From contig CM041293.1 in the NCBI GenBank assembly GCA_023052935.1, positions 55,416,725 through 55,480,724 of the forward strand: a stretch of 64,000 nucleotides of DNA, in the 5' to 3' direction. The notes under the pieces were generated by a model. It saw only the letters and a list, made by a program, of their open reading frames with translations, was not told the origin of the DNA and searched no databases. The position numbers were made by a program, and so were the translations under genes. Source of the DNA: Piezodorus guildinii (taxonomy: Eukaryota; Arthropoda; Insecta; Hemiptera; Pentatomidae). Position 1 is the stretch's first letter; every line of letters begins with the position of its first letter. Below, piece by piece: positions 13,002 to 25,700 of this stretch.

Positions 13002-13210
13002 GTGGTGGCTGGTGTGGCTGCTGCCGGTGGCAGTGATGTCGGACGGCCTCATCCTGGTGAAGCACTGCGGGGAGATCACCTGCAACAAGTACCAGTACTG
13101 CTCGGACAACACCTGCCGCAACTGCTCCTTCCCCTGCACACCGTCCATCGGCAACAAGTCCGGCCTCGGCTCCAATTTCGACCGGGAGCTATGTGAGAAA
13201 CAATGTCAAG
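13002..13210 (+). CDS. grnd: grnd ectodomain exon (signal-peptide core and cysteine-rich domain)
   Basis: The acceptor AG is at 13000-13001; the first exon base completes a split codon. The peptide opens with WWLVWLLPVAVMS, a signal-peptide hydrophobic core whose basic N-terminus must come from an upstream exon. No in-frame ATG precedes it after the last stop, and the in-frame ATG at 13036 would start inside the hydrophobic core. Eight cysteines follow (KHC, ITC, QYC, NTC, RNC, FPC, ELC, KQC), the count expected for a single TNFR-type repeat. Two N-glycosylation sequons are visible, NCS and NKS. N-glycosylation of the Drosophila receptor is known to limit ligand binding, so these sites may matter. 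The donor is gtgagt at 13211, phase 1. Confidence 0.85.
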
Positions 13211-13705
13211 GTGAGTCTAATATAAGCAATATTCTACTTTAAGTGCGAGAGTGTTGATGCTTCACCTCAGCAACCTCAAGCCGTTGAGTGCTGGTCAGAA
13301 TCTGGCCGTGTGTAAGTTTTAATCACATATAAGGTGGTAGCTCTGTATGAATCTCACCCCAGTCGAAATAGGTTCATACTGTATTGTACAATCCGGTATA
13401 TTTTCCGTTATTAGAGTTAGTAATGACGTTGAACACATACAAACAAAAACTTTTTGGGAGAGAGGGCTTACAATGTCAAGTTTATACCTTTTTTCACTGG
13501 GTTCACACGCTCGCTCACAGGTAGGGCTGACGGCGCCTAATATAAAGTCACCGACCGGAAAAAAGAAGATTTTCTATTTATTATTGTTGTCATAATAATG
13601 CTCATTGTAAATATCTTTGTTTATTCTATTGTTTTATGATGATAAATAAACAATACGTGGTACATTGAATTGGGGCTAAGGCACTATCTTGGTTTATTAG
13701 CACTC

Positions 13706-13744
<39 letters not shown>

Positions 13745-16700
13745 TCCTCCCCTATCTCGCCTTTGAAGGCTATACGGGGCTTCTCTCGGGCCAGGGGATG
13801 AGGGCGGGGGATATATGCCGAGATAAAATTCCCCAGCACGGGAGTCGAACTCGTAATAATTTGGTTTTAACTTTTTCGGTTATCTGTTGCTAGGCAACGC
13901 GTGCTTAGAGCAACGCGCGCTAACACGCTCGGCCACCCCGTCCCCCTATTAGCACTCAGTTCTAATTTTAATCTTGGCGTTATTACCACCACGGTAATTA
14001 TCCCTGCTAACCAGATCACCACTCTGCTTCTACCTAGTGGAATCTCCTAGGCCAGACTATTTCTGTCTTTGTGGTTGTAACTATGATTTTTCTTTATTCC
14101 GTACCCATCACCACTTCTTTTCTATATCCCTTCTCCCTTCTCTTCATAGGACCGTGCTTGGCTACTACCGCTTCTACCTCTCAGCTCAATCCGTCCTAGT
14201 GCCAGTCCCCTCTGCTAGCTGGTTGGTGTTGGTTCATCCCTCCTTAGGCTAAACTTGGGAGCAGTCGACTTCGACTCGTAAAGCTAGTTCCTGGTGCACC
14301 GACGAACTTCTACCTCGTCGTGCACCTACCTCCATCTTACTCTCTTCCTGCTTGAATACGCATTATTACGCGTTATGAACATGCATTATTACGTGACAAC
14401 CTAATTTATAATTAACCTTGATAATTTCGTTTGGTTTATTAATTATCTCAAAACAGTTGTATCATCAAAGATACTTAACAATGAGCATACCTTAAAATAT
14501 AACAAATTTATTATATAGAAAATCTTGTTGTGTCCGTTTGGTGACAGAGTAGGAGCGCCGCTACCTTTGAGCGTGCGGGTGAACCCTTTGCTGTAGTGTA
14601 GTTGTAGGATCCGCTACACTTGCTCATAATAACATTTTAGCGGAAATATTAAAATTAAATACCAAAGAAATTTCATTTTCCAAAACTATCCAAGCTAAAA
14701 ATAAAAAATAAGCAACAGTCATTTTCTGCTTCTTGGAAGATAATGAAGTTTAAATAATGATAATATTTTAGTCATTCAATCAAACCACTCCTAAACTTGT
14801 ATTAATTGTTTTTATTGTTAATTAATCATTGTTATTACATGAGTCTTCTGCATGTTCTTTTATTGTTTACGTCTTTGCATTATAAATCAAATTTTTAAAG
14901 GTATATAATTAGAGGAGTGGTTCGGGGTGTGATCTTTAAACTAATCAGGGCTAAGAAAGAATAAATAACATGACTACCAATAAAAATAAATGGGAAAATG
15001 ATAAGATAAGAGTAATCAAATATAGAAATAAATAAGTAAATTATTTACAAAATAGTAATATATTTTTTCTATATTTAATCACGGTTACCTTATTTTTTTA
15101 GCATTCTTTTTCTTAGTCCGGTAGAAGGTCTGAAATTAAAGTAAAAACTCGGTTTACTATATGATAACTTTTTCTTAGTAGTGATATTTTGAAGAGTCAC
15201 CCCACCCATAACTAACGTCTTCAATTATATATAATATACGGTTTACGATTACTACCTAAAAAAAAAAAAATTAATAAATTATTTAAAAAAATTATTGGCA
15301 TTCTTGTTTTTGTCAAATTATTTAATAGAATAACATCTATTGTCTTAAACAAAATAAAATAAAATATTTTTTGGAACACTATGTTTCCAAGCTATAAGGG
15401 AAATACTCTTGGAAGGCAGTTTTTACAAAATCCAGACAAGAAACTTTTTTTTTTTTTTAACTTAAAATTATAATATTATTTGCACATGTGAAAGGATAAT
15501 ACATCAAGCAAATGAGTTATCTATCATAAAGGTGGTCAGGAATGAAGGTAACGCCACCAGCTATTGATGCATCCTCCTGACATTTAGCTAAATTATATTT
15601 TCATGTTAAGATGCTTTTTATTGCTTTTATTTTTTATTATTTTTTTAATAATAGTTAATCATTTAACTAAACTGAAAGTGAAAATTCATATACACCTTTT
15701 GGATTTTGAAGCAATAATCTACTCTGTTCTATCTCAGTTGAATAAGCCATCTGAATTATATCATGTACTATTTCAGGGTAATGAACTGATTATATATGTA
15801 TATCAGTATATTATATATATGTGTATATATATTATATATGTATAATGTCAATAACTTCTTAAATCGCCGATCGTTACATTAATTATTTATTTTAGACTGT
15901 CTTGCTTAACGAGCTAAGCTATGAAATTGTTGCCTTACTGGTGAGATATTGTATGAAAATTGGAGCGAAACTAAGATTTTTTTTTTTCTTTTACATTCGT
16001 CGTAGAGCAAATGATCATTCAACTCTTATTTGTTACTAGTCTATAAACAACTCTTCTTTTTAGTTTTCATATTTCTTTTAATAAAAATTACTGAGCAAAA
16101 TTGTAAATGCCCTTTTTTATGTATCTAACGAGACACTACATACTTACTGACCTTGACATTCCATTCGTCATTGCAACTGCCACTGATCACTACAATAAAT
16201 TTCATGACAGACTGACCCTAAATTTAAACCCGCTGAGTCAAAACCTATCAACTGCCACAAACCCATATAAACTGCCCAGAAGACTATCGAGGCGCTGGCC
16301 AAGAGACCTGATATATTGAAAGTTATTAGTTTTTTTTTTTTGTCCTTCTTATGCAGTTTGTTACATCATTTGATAGCATATTCGCTTATTGCATAAGCAG
16401 ATAGCTAATACAATGGTAATGCCAAAACTTCTATGAATAAATAAATAAATATTTCTTTTTGAGATGTTAAGTTATTTTCCCTCATTATCGAGGCACCCTT
16501 AGGAACGAAGTATACAGCTGAAGAACTACCTCTGATGCAGCTTAACGACTTGCTGCAGTTAGAGCTAGTGACTTTAATGCATGTGGGAAAAGATCGGCAT
16601 CTACTTCCATTCACATTTCGCTTTGATTGATCTTTTTCCCAGCAACATTATTTGGATTGCTACTTAATTTGAATAATCCTAACTATGTTATGTAAATTAT

Positions 16701-19700
16701 TTTTAATACACCTACTACCGGTTCCTCTAACGCTAAAACGATTATTTATTTATTTTCTAAACTTCTAATTTGTTATACTGAACAACACATAAAATATTAA
16801 TGGGTCACCTGTGACGCGGTGGCTATCCTTCTATTCCCAAGGTTGCAAGTTCAAACCTGCAGGTGGTCCTAAGATATTTTAATGGCAATTAAAAATCCTT
16901 AATTATGCCATCCTTAAATATACCTATCCTAATTAAACACGGATAGGCATAATTTAGGACATACACTGTATCCAGAATCGTCCAATTAGATGTTCTTTTT
17001 TTTGTCTTATCTCCTTTATTTAGTTTAATACTCAAGTAACAAAGAAAAAATGTAAAAACAAATTAGTGCAACAGAACAGTACAGGCCTTATCCCAACTTA
17101 CACTACCTTCTTAGGTATTTCAAGTTGAACTATTCCTAAGTCCACTTTATGTGAGGTTGCAACGGCACCTCAACAATACTGGATGGGGAGAGACCATCTT
17201 CCAGGCTTATAATATAATATAATGGATTCAGACTGCAGAGTCCAGACCTCTTCCCTCGGCAGGAACGTCGACCAAAGGAACAGTGCTTTGCCACCTCCTA
17301 GACCTGGGAGGGTGGTGGTGCAATATCTCTGAAGAGAGGATTGGCACAGGCCTTTAGCCCATCAAAGAACTTGATGTGCCTCTACCGCTATGTACTCAAG
17401 CACTGGAGCTCCTATGGATGTGGCTATTTCGTGCCCTTTGGAGCGAAGTACTACGGACGATCCGCCTGAGGTAGCTCTGCAGCCTCTGAAGAGTCGTCTT
17501 ATAGTTCATTTCTGGACCTCTTGGTCTATATTTATACAAATATATTTAAAGAAACCATTAATTGGAATTTAGAAAGATATTTGCAATTTTTACTTTCACT
17601 TACTTATATATGAAATAACATACTAAGAGAAAGTATTGCTTCTTCTTCTTTCTCTTCGACCCATTTGCCTTTCAGCGTGGGCGAGCTCCCAGCCATTGGT
17701 ACCAACCGTCTCTGTTCGTGGCAAGGTTTCAAATCTCACCCAGAGTTTTACCTCTACGCATCCCTATTCGCTCAATGTGGGTGATATATGAGGTCCTTGG
17801 GCGTCCTCTAGGTCTTCTTCCTAAGGGCTTTACCTCCATTGTTTTAATTGGGTTCCGGTGGTGGTCCATTCGGCAGACATGCCCGTACCATCCCAATTGC
17901 CTCTTGTCTAGGACTTCCAGAACAGAGCATACATTAAGCTCTTCCCTGACCCTTTCATTGCGGACACAGTCTCTCCGTGTCTTTCCCACAATTCTTCTAA
18001 GAAACTTCATTTCCGAGACAGTGATGCGACTAGGAGATACACGTTTTAAGGTACTCTGATTCCTGTGCGTTTGTGTGAAGTCTAGAACCAAAACGAAAAG
18101 TCATACAAAACTGAAATTTCATATTTAAGACCACTATCAGCCTGAAATGCTACAGCAACTTTTTCTTCACAATCGGCCAAGCAGAAGAGCCACTTTATAC
18201 CACGCATTTTGCACCTCTTTACGATTTTCTCAAAAACGGCTTTTGCTTCCTATGTCGATGAAAAATGTAATGCCCTTAATACATACCAATGCCCATGAAT
18301 TGATACAGGTTTTATTCTTATTGAAATAGTCTGAAAGAGCTTAAATGCAGATATTATTTAATATATTTCTCTAAAGCACGTTTAATTTTTTACATTTGAA
18401 AAAATTAGCATTGCTGAAAAATGGGAAAGTATATAAGTTGAAGGAATTCTGTATCCTTTTAAAGAAAAAAAGGAAAAAAAAATTCAACAAGTATTTTTGT
18501 GTTTTATTTTATTTTATTTTTTTTTTAACATAAGAAAGGTAATATGACTGTATGGTAATATATAAAGTTAAATATATATATAAAGGGGGGCTTTTATCTC
18601 GCCATTTATACCCAGCCCGAGAAATGTTCGTATTGCCTTCAAAGGCGAGATAGAAAAAAAAAAAATAAATAAATCGGATAAGTATATTCGGATCCCTGAT
18701 ATGGCGTTTTAAACTTATTATTACATTTTTCATATATCATATTTACTTGTTGTATTTTGTTTAGTTCAGTTGTAAATTTCAATAAATTATGTTTAAAAAA
18801 AACAACTTATTATTCATGATTTATAAATTATTCTCCAGAGATAGACGTTGTAGCTCTCGTTCTTGGATTTACTTCAAAACCGTAAATCCTCCTAACATAT
18901 ATAATCCTCATTTATAATATTATTAATAGGCTACATAGCTGATATAAAATGAAATAAAAACTCCAAAACTACGAGAAATATCGTGTGATTCTAATGAACA
19001 ATGATTATTTATAAAGTATAACCTAAGTTAAATATTTAACATATTTTTGATGTTAGCTTTGAAAAAGTTCAGCCAGAAGGCCAAGTTATTCCATGTTTAG
19101 ACAAGTGTTTGCTATTTGTCTTTAAATATAGGAAAAACATTTTAAACTGCAACGAAATGTTTTGATTACTTGTTATGAAATTCTTTATCATGACTCATTT
19201 TTTGTTTTTCATGTGTACGAGTGAATATTTCTGTTATATTTGTATTGTCTGCGATTTGGTTGAAAGAAGCGTTTTGGGTCTTGCATGTCCTTCCACACGT
19301 GGGGGATAGCTTTGGCGTCTCTTGGTTGATTGTAAATATTGTTTATAATTATGCTTGTATATTATCCATTTTTGTCGGAAACATATGTTTTATATTAAAT
19401 AATATAACAATATAAATTTGTTATGTGCAATAATCACTCAAGCTTATACCTTATTCGTCACTTTACATTACCTTACACACCTTTGTAGATAAGGTAACAT
19501 TTTTTCTCAAATGTTTACCTTTCCAACGTTACAATATTATACATGTAATTACTATTTACTACCAATTATGTTCCAAAAGACAAAAAAAAACAACCTAAAA
19601 ATATCTTCGTCCTTTTTCCTCTAGTTCGTTATCAAACTCGTTCAACTGGCATATTTAGCCCGTTTTTTATCAATGCTAATAAGATTAAGATCATATGGTT

Positions 19701-22700
19701 AATTTGTTTTTAAATATGCAAAATAAAAGATATCTTACCTCACTTGCCAGGTTTCAACCAGCGAATTCGGGCATAAAAGACTGTTATTCTAGCCATTATA
19801 TCACATGTGACCCCTATTTTAATATATTATATATCTCTTTAGTAAAAAAATTCAGTTTGATCATGATGCACATTTCGTTTTTCTCTCGGTTGCCCATCCC
19901 ATGAGAATATTCTCCCGTTCGGCTTTGTTACAGAAAACAGTTGTTCTCACAATTGTTCCCTTAGACCATCGTGTGGAGGTAAACTAGATATTTACCATCG
20001 TTCCATTCTCATAAAGTAGTGGAAACATGTTTTTATCAATTTTTATTTTTCAATTTATAGCCATTTCCGTTGGAATATTCACTCCTTTATCTACTACTCG
20101 CCGTCAAGATCTAGATGTTGTCTATTTTTAAAAATAATTTATACTATTGTTCCCATATTGGAATGAAAGTTCGGTAAAGTGATTGGAGATAATAAGTGTT
20201 CTTAGGTTATTATACATTGTTTATTTGTTTAACACATTGCTTTATGCAACTGTGGCTAATCAGACGATGCTACAGTGGGAGTCCTAAATTTTGCCTATCT
20301 AGGTTTTATTAGGATAGGGATCTTTAACGAGTACCTGATATCGCACAGGCTCGGGACCATCCGTAATATTTTTTGATACATTTTATTTATTATAAACCTA
20401 AATATGATATTAAGTAATAATAACAGGCCTACCGAACCCGAAGCTTCGATGCCGATACCACCAAATACTGTCTACACAGACTCGTCCAATGATCACCGTT
20501 CAAGCCCAAGCTCCCGAGAGCAGCCTTAACGCAATCCTCCCATCGACGCATCGTCATACCTTTCGGACGCCTACCTGTCGGTTCAGCGAGTACCAACTTT
20601 TTCGGAATCCGTTCCTCACCGAGCCCAACAACTTTACTCGCCCATTTGAGCCTCCGCAATGCTATCAACTCGACTACATTCACAGGGTACAAGCTCCGTA
20701 ATTCAGCGTTGTGGCCTCATCTCTCTTCAGAACAAATATTTTACGCAGTACCTTATTTTCGAAAACCTTAAGCCGTTGTTCATCCTTCAAAGTTAGCGAC
20801 CTCGTTTCACATCCATAAAGGACCGTCGGAAGAATAATAGTTTTATAAATTCCAACCGTTTTTAGACAGAAGCCGCGAGCTAAGTAATTTAGCAACTGAA
20901 TAAGAACACGCCTTTCCCGCCTTTAGCCGAGACTTTATTTCCTCCTGGAGTTCATTTTTTCTCGTTATCATTGAACCTAAATACTTAAATTTCTCTACTC
21001 CTTCAAAAGTATATATCAATATCAGGACCAAGATCCCCACCGTTTCTGCTACTAATCATATACTCGTATTTCGTCTTATCGTTATTTATTTCGAGTCCTA
21101 TTTCTTTACCGGTTTTTATTAAAGCACTTGTATTTAATAATAATAATAATAATTCTTTCTTTATTCTGGGACAAGTCCCGTTAGAATAATACAGCAGGAA
21201 ACATAAAGTGGACTCAAGACTATAGTCTTAGAGTATAATACAATAATTGAAAACTATACGATTGAATTAATAACCTGAACAAAGAAGATAAAATAAATGA
21301 TAAATTCAAATAAAAATGCACAAAGAAGAGAAATAAATGTATGTTAACATGAGAACAATAAAAAAAAAAGAACTGATTTCTTTTTATATTTTAAAATATA
21401 ATATACGAAGGAAAGAAATTACAATTCTTCAATGTATATTAACGTAAGAACAAAAAAATTACACACACACATATATATATATATACAGTTTTAAAATGAA
21501 ATATAAGAAGAAAATAAATTAACAATTCTTCAATGTATGTATTTTCTGTTAATGGAAACGAGAAAACGAAAATTGAATAATAAATAAATGTATCTGTCTG
21601 CTTTATCTCTTGATCTTCCCTGAAATTAGTATTTACTTGGGATTGTTTAAGAATTGTATTGATAGGAAATGGCTAAATATACGGGCTTTAAATGTTGAGA
21701 GAGTCTGGAAGTTCCGGGTATTATAAGGAATGGAGTTTCATAAGGATGCGGATCGGATTAAGAATGATCTATAAAGCAGTGGATCGATGGGACGTTATAT
21801 ACAGATCAGAGGCCGCGAGCGGGTGTCACGGGAACGAACAGAGGATTTGAATTTAAGGAGATCAAAGATGTAAGACGGACACTGGGATTGGATAATCTGG
21901 TAGAGAAAGGTTGCTAGGAAATACTTACGGCGGAAGGAAGGATGAAGCCAATTCAACTCTTCGTAAAATCGGGTGATAGAGGTGTCTCTGGATATCCCAA
22001 AGATGAAACGTATAAAACAATTAAACAAGAATTGCTTAAATAAACTTAACTAAATTTAGTTGCATAGTTTCCATTTCTTCACCTAGCAGTACCAAAACAT
22101 GATATTAAGAAAAATAATTTTAAAATGCCTATTTTTATATACTCTTTATAAAGGTATTTGGATAATATTTGTTAGAGCAGTGTTCTACATTGTCATTTTT
22201 GGATTTTTTCAAATATCAAATATATATATATATATGTGTGTATGTGTGTACAAAGGTAATATTGCTACCTCAAAGAATTTTAAATGAACAATAACATATA
22301 CTTAAGCAAAAAAAAATTAAGATTAAAATTGAATAAAGAACATATAGGCTTAACAGTTCAACTTATCAAAGGCACGGTAGATTGATATTCAAGGAGATGG
22401 ATGAATAGTTGTTTAAAGGCAGTTAAGGATTGAGATGTACGAATGGTCTTTGATAAGGAATTACGAAAAGACAAATGATGTCTTAAAGGAAGTAGCTTTA
22501 TGAGAGGGAATGAGTAGGTTTAAGGACTGGATCTTGTGTTGATAGAGTGGACATAGGAGAATCGGGTGAACATGTTAAGTGTACAAGGTTTTTTGGTTCT
22601 TAAAGATCGATACAGGTAGGTTCCTAGGAAGGATTGCCCTCGGAACTTCGGATAGATCCACTTCAACTCAGCGTGTACCAAGTGGAGACATGAGAGCACC

Positions 22701-25700
22701 TGCGAATTTCAAAGATGAATCTAATGAAGGATTAATGAAACCTATTGAAAAATAAAATAAAAATTCTAATCTTTGTATCTTGATAGCAGCCGCTAAGTAA
22801 TTTTGCAACAGAATAATAATACACGTGTCATGTCATTTTATCTAAAATAAATATCGAAACTCATTTTAATTCTTTAATTTGAAATAGCTTAAATTGGTTT
22901 TAAGAATGGAGTGGCAAATTGAGGAGGCGTTTTTTTTTTTTGTTTGTTTTTTGTATGGGATTCTTAACTAACGAAGGTTACATTTTAGGAAGACCTTTTG
23001 CCTTTCTCACACGGATCAGATTCCTTTTCAGTTTGCGCAGAAAGCATGGGTTCCTTCTACATGGTCCGATTATCTCGGAATCGGACCCCACATTTCCGGC
23101 AGCTTGTTGCTCCATTGATAACTCGGATGACATTAGGTTCGACGGATCTTATGGGAACACCCTTAATCTAAAACTGGAAAGCTAAATGTAACACTTCTTA
23201 ATAAAATTAACAGGTTGGGAAAACAAATAGCGGCTCTATCTAATTATTGTGACGACGCATACTTATATTATATTTATATTACAATTATAATCTGAGTTTT
23301 TAAAAAAATGTAGTTGGGATCGAATTCACATTTAACAGAGTAACTGACATAGATTTTCATAGTGCTCATTTTACGGTTCATATAAATTTTTCTAATAGAA
23401 TTAAAGTATTTCTGTTCTGTTCAGGTAATGTGGGTAAAAGTGGATCAATGCCGTAAATATACTCCTCATAAAATATTCTTATCACATCAGTTGTAGATTT
23501 ATATTGCTCTCTTGTACCGAAGTTAGTCCAAGTATCTTAAAACCCTTTTTCTAGTATCTATCTAAGTATCTATCTCCCTTTTTTTTGTTTTTATTTGTGC
23601 ACAATAGCATTCCTCACGATAATTAAGGAGACAAATTTTCAATTTAATTGTTGTGAATCTGTTAAAAATAAAACTGAACTGAAATTTGGAGAACATGTTA
23701 ATAACTGTTAATGTTTACAGCCATTTAGACACTCAATATTTTGAACGTGGTATAGGTTGAAACATATTCAAAATACGTTCATTTCTTATGGTTTAACTTT
23801 ATTTAATGAAATTTCGTTATTGTTGCATGATTTAGATTTATTAATATATTTCATTACCTCTACAAATTTTTATCTTTTTTTTATCTTATGTTTTCTTATT
23901 TTCCTTTTGTTATATTTCGTTCGGGGAGCGGCGTGGTCTTGTGGATAGAGCACTAGTCTACTGCCTAAAAGCCCCATGCGGCGTCCTGAATTATCTAAAA
24001 CGAGAAAATCCTTTTCCAAATTCCTTTGTGATCTCGCTACTTTATCTATATCGTCTGTACAGGCTAGAATTTGAGTGGATTTAGTCAAAATGGTACCGGT
24101 TACCTGCAGTCCTGAGTCTCTTATGAGCTTTTAAGAGCAAAGCTAAAGAATAGGCGTGAGAGTCCATCTCTCTGTCTCAGACCCTCCCTGGATCCTAACT
24201 TGACTTCTCGACTTGCTCATCAACAGCTCCACTCGGCTCATCAATTCCATGGGAACATTTATTTCTTCCATACCTTGATCAGTTTTTCTTAAATAATACT
24301 GCCGTGAGCATTGAAGAAATCAACGGAAAGGCGGTGCGTTACAATATTATACCCTCCTGTTCTTTCCATTATAGTTCTCAGTACGAAAATTTGGTCAATA
24401 CAGGACCTACCACTCATTAAATCATAAAGTGGGTGGGGTAACTTTCGTACTCACAGATAGAAAAATATATGAATGGGTCTGAAATAACTAAGTTTCTTCC
24501 CTTTTTTTTCAGATTACATCCATGACGTTGTCAAACATTATGTCACTTACGACGAAGGGAAGGACATGCAAAAAGAAGTTAGAGAAGAAATGCTCGGTAA
24601 GTATTCATTATCAATTATGGTTTGTTTTATTAATTATTTTAATGGAGAAAATATTTTAATGATACATAGTTTAGGTCAGTATAATAAAAAATAGTAAGAT
24701 TTTTTAATTTTATTAATTACTTAAGTTAGCGCTGAGAAATAGGTGATAGACAGCAAAGATTTGCAACAAAAATATGGATACGATTTTAATACTTGAAATT
24801 AGATAAAAATTTGTCATAATTTTATTAAAAAGTGATAATAGTAAATAATTCAAAGTGCATTTCTATTTGTAAACGTAAATCTATAACAAACATGAATGGG
24901 TTATGGAACAAAGTATTAATTAAAAATAAACATTGTTATTTATATAACTGAGGCGAGTAGCAAGCAAGTATGTCCAGAGAGTCGATCCCCTAACGCTTGC
25001 TAGAAGAACGATCTAATAGAAGAAGTAGTTAATGAAGACCGTGTCTTAGGTGAAGGAAGTCCTGAAGAAAATGGGAATCATAAGGTGGGGGTTGTTTTAT
25101 TATTTTTCTAGTCATTTAGCAAGGTACTCTTTTTCCACCTCTGCTAATCTTCGATATTCGTTTAGAACCCAACTAGCTTTTGTTTTTCACCATTATAATC
25201 TGTTGCTTGTCCTGCGCTAATTGGTGAAATCACCATCGGTACTTAAAGCCCAGCTTAGTGCCATTTCTGCTTTATTCGATGTTTTCAAAAAAACATGGAG
25301 GGAAGAAAAACAAACTAATTAAAAGGGTCATTGTATTTCCGTTATAGAATCAGACATTCCCTAACTACATAAGAAGTCTCTCTTAACGATTTGCTCTTGA
25401 TGGTGAGTCTATCGAAGTAAAGCAAGAGGAGCTGAAAACTGTAAAATTTATCTGAAGTTCGTCCCTAAGAGAAACTAGAAGTAACCAGGGTCTCAGATCT
25501 GAGGTTAACTCCTTTAGAGAGGTTACCTGAAGGCTCGTCCTCTGTAGGTTTTCAATTTCCTGAAAATTCTCTGAATCCTTGAATGAAATGATCACTAAAG
25601 ACCAAATCACTATTTAACCCCCAACAGTAATACTGACGCTTTGCGGATTAACTACTTAAAAATGCTTTCTGTTGTCCAATTACGAATTTATTTTAAGTAA

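Noticed and set aside
13036..13038. ATG inside the ectodomain exon as the grnd start
   Set aside because: It would cut the signal-peptide core in half; the frame is open to a proper acceptor, so an upstream exon is expected.
12942..13175. Minus-strand open frame over the grnd ectodomain exon
   Set aside because: Antisense shadow of a GC-rich coding exon; the plus strand has the cysteine pattern and splice sites.
17718..18059. 113-codon plus-strand frame
   Set aside because: Antisense of a clear reverse transcriptase C-terminus on the minus strand.
25383..25610. 75-codon minus-strand frame in a grnd intron
   Set aside because: No motif, no splice signals and no coding-like composition.
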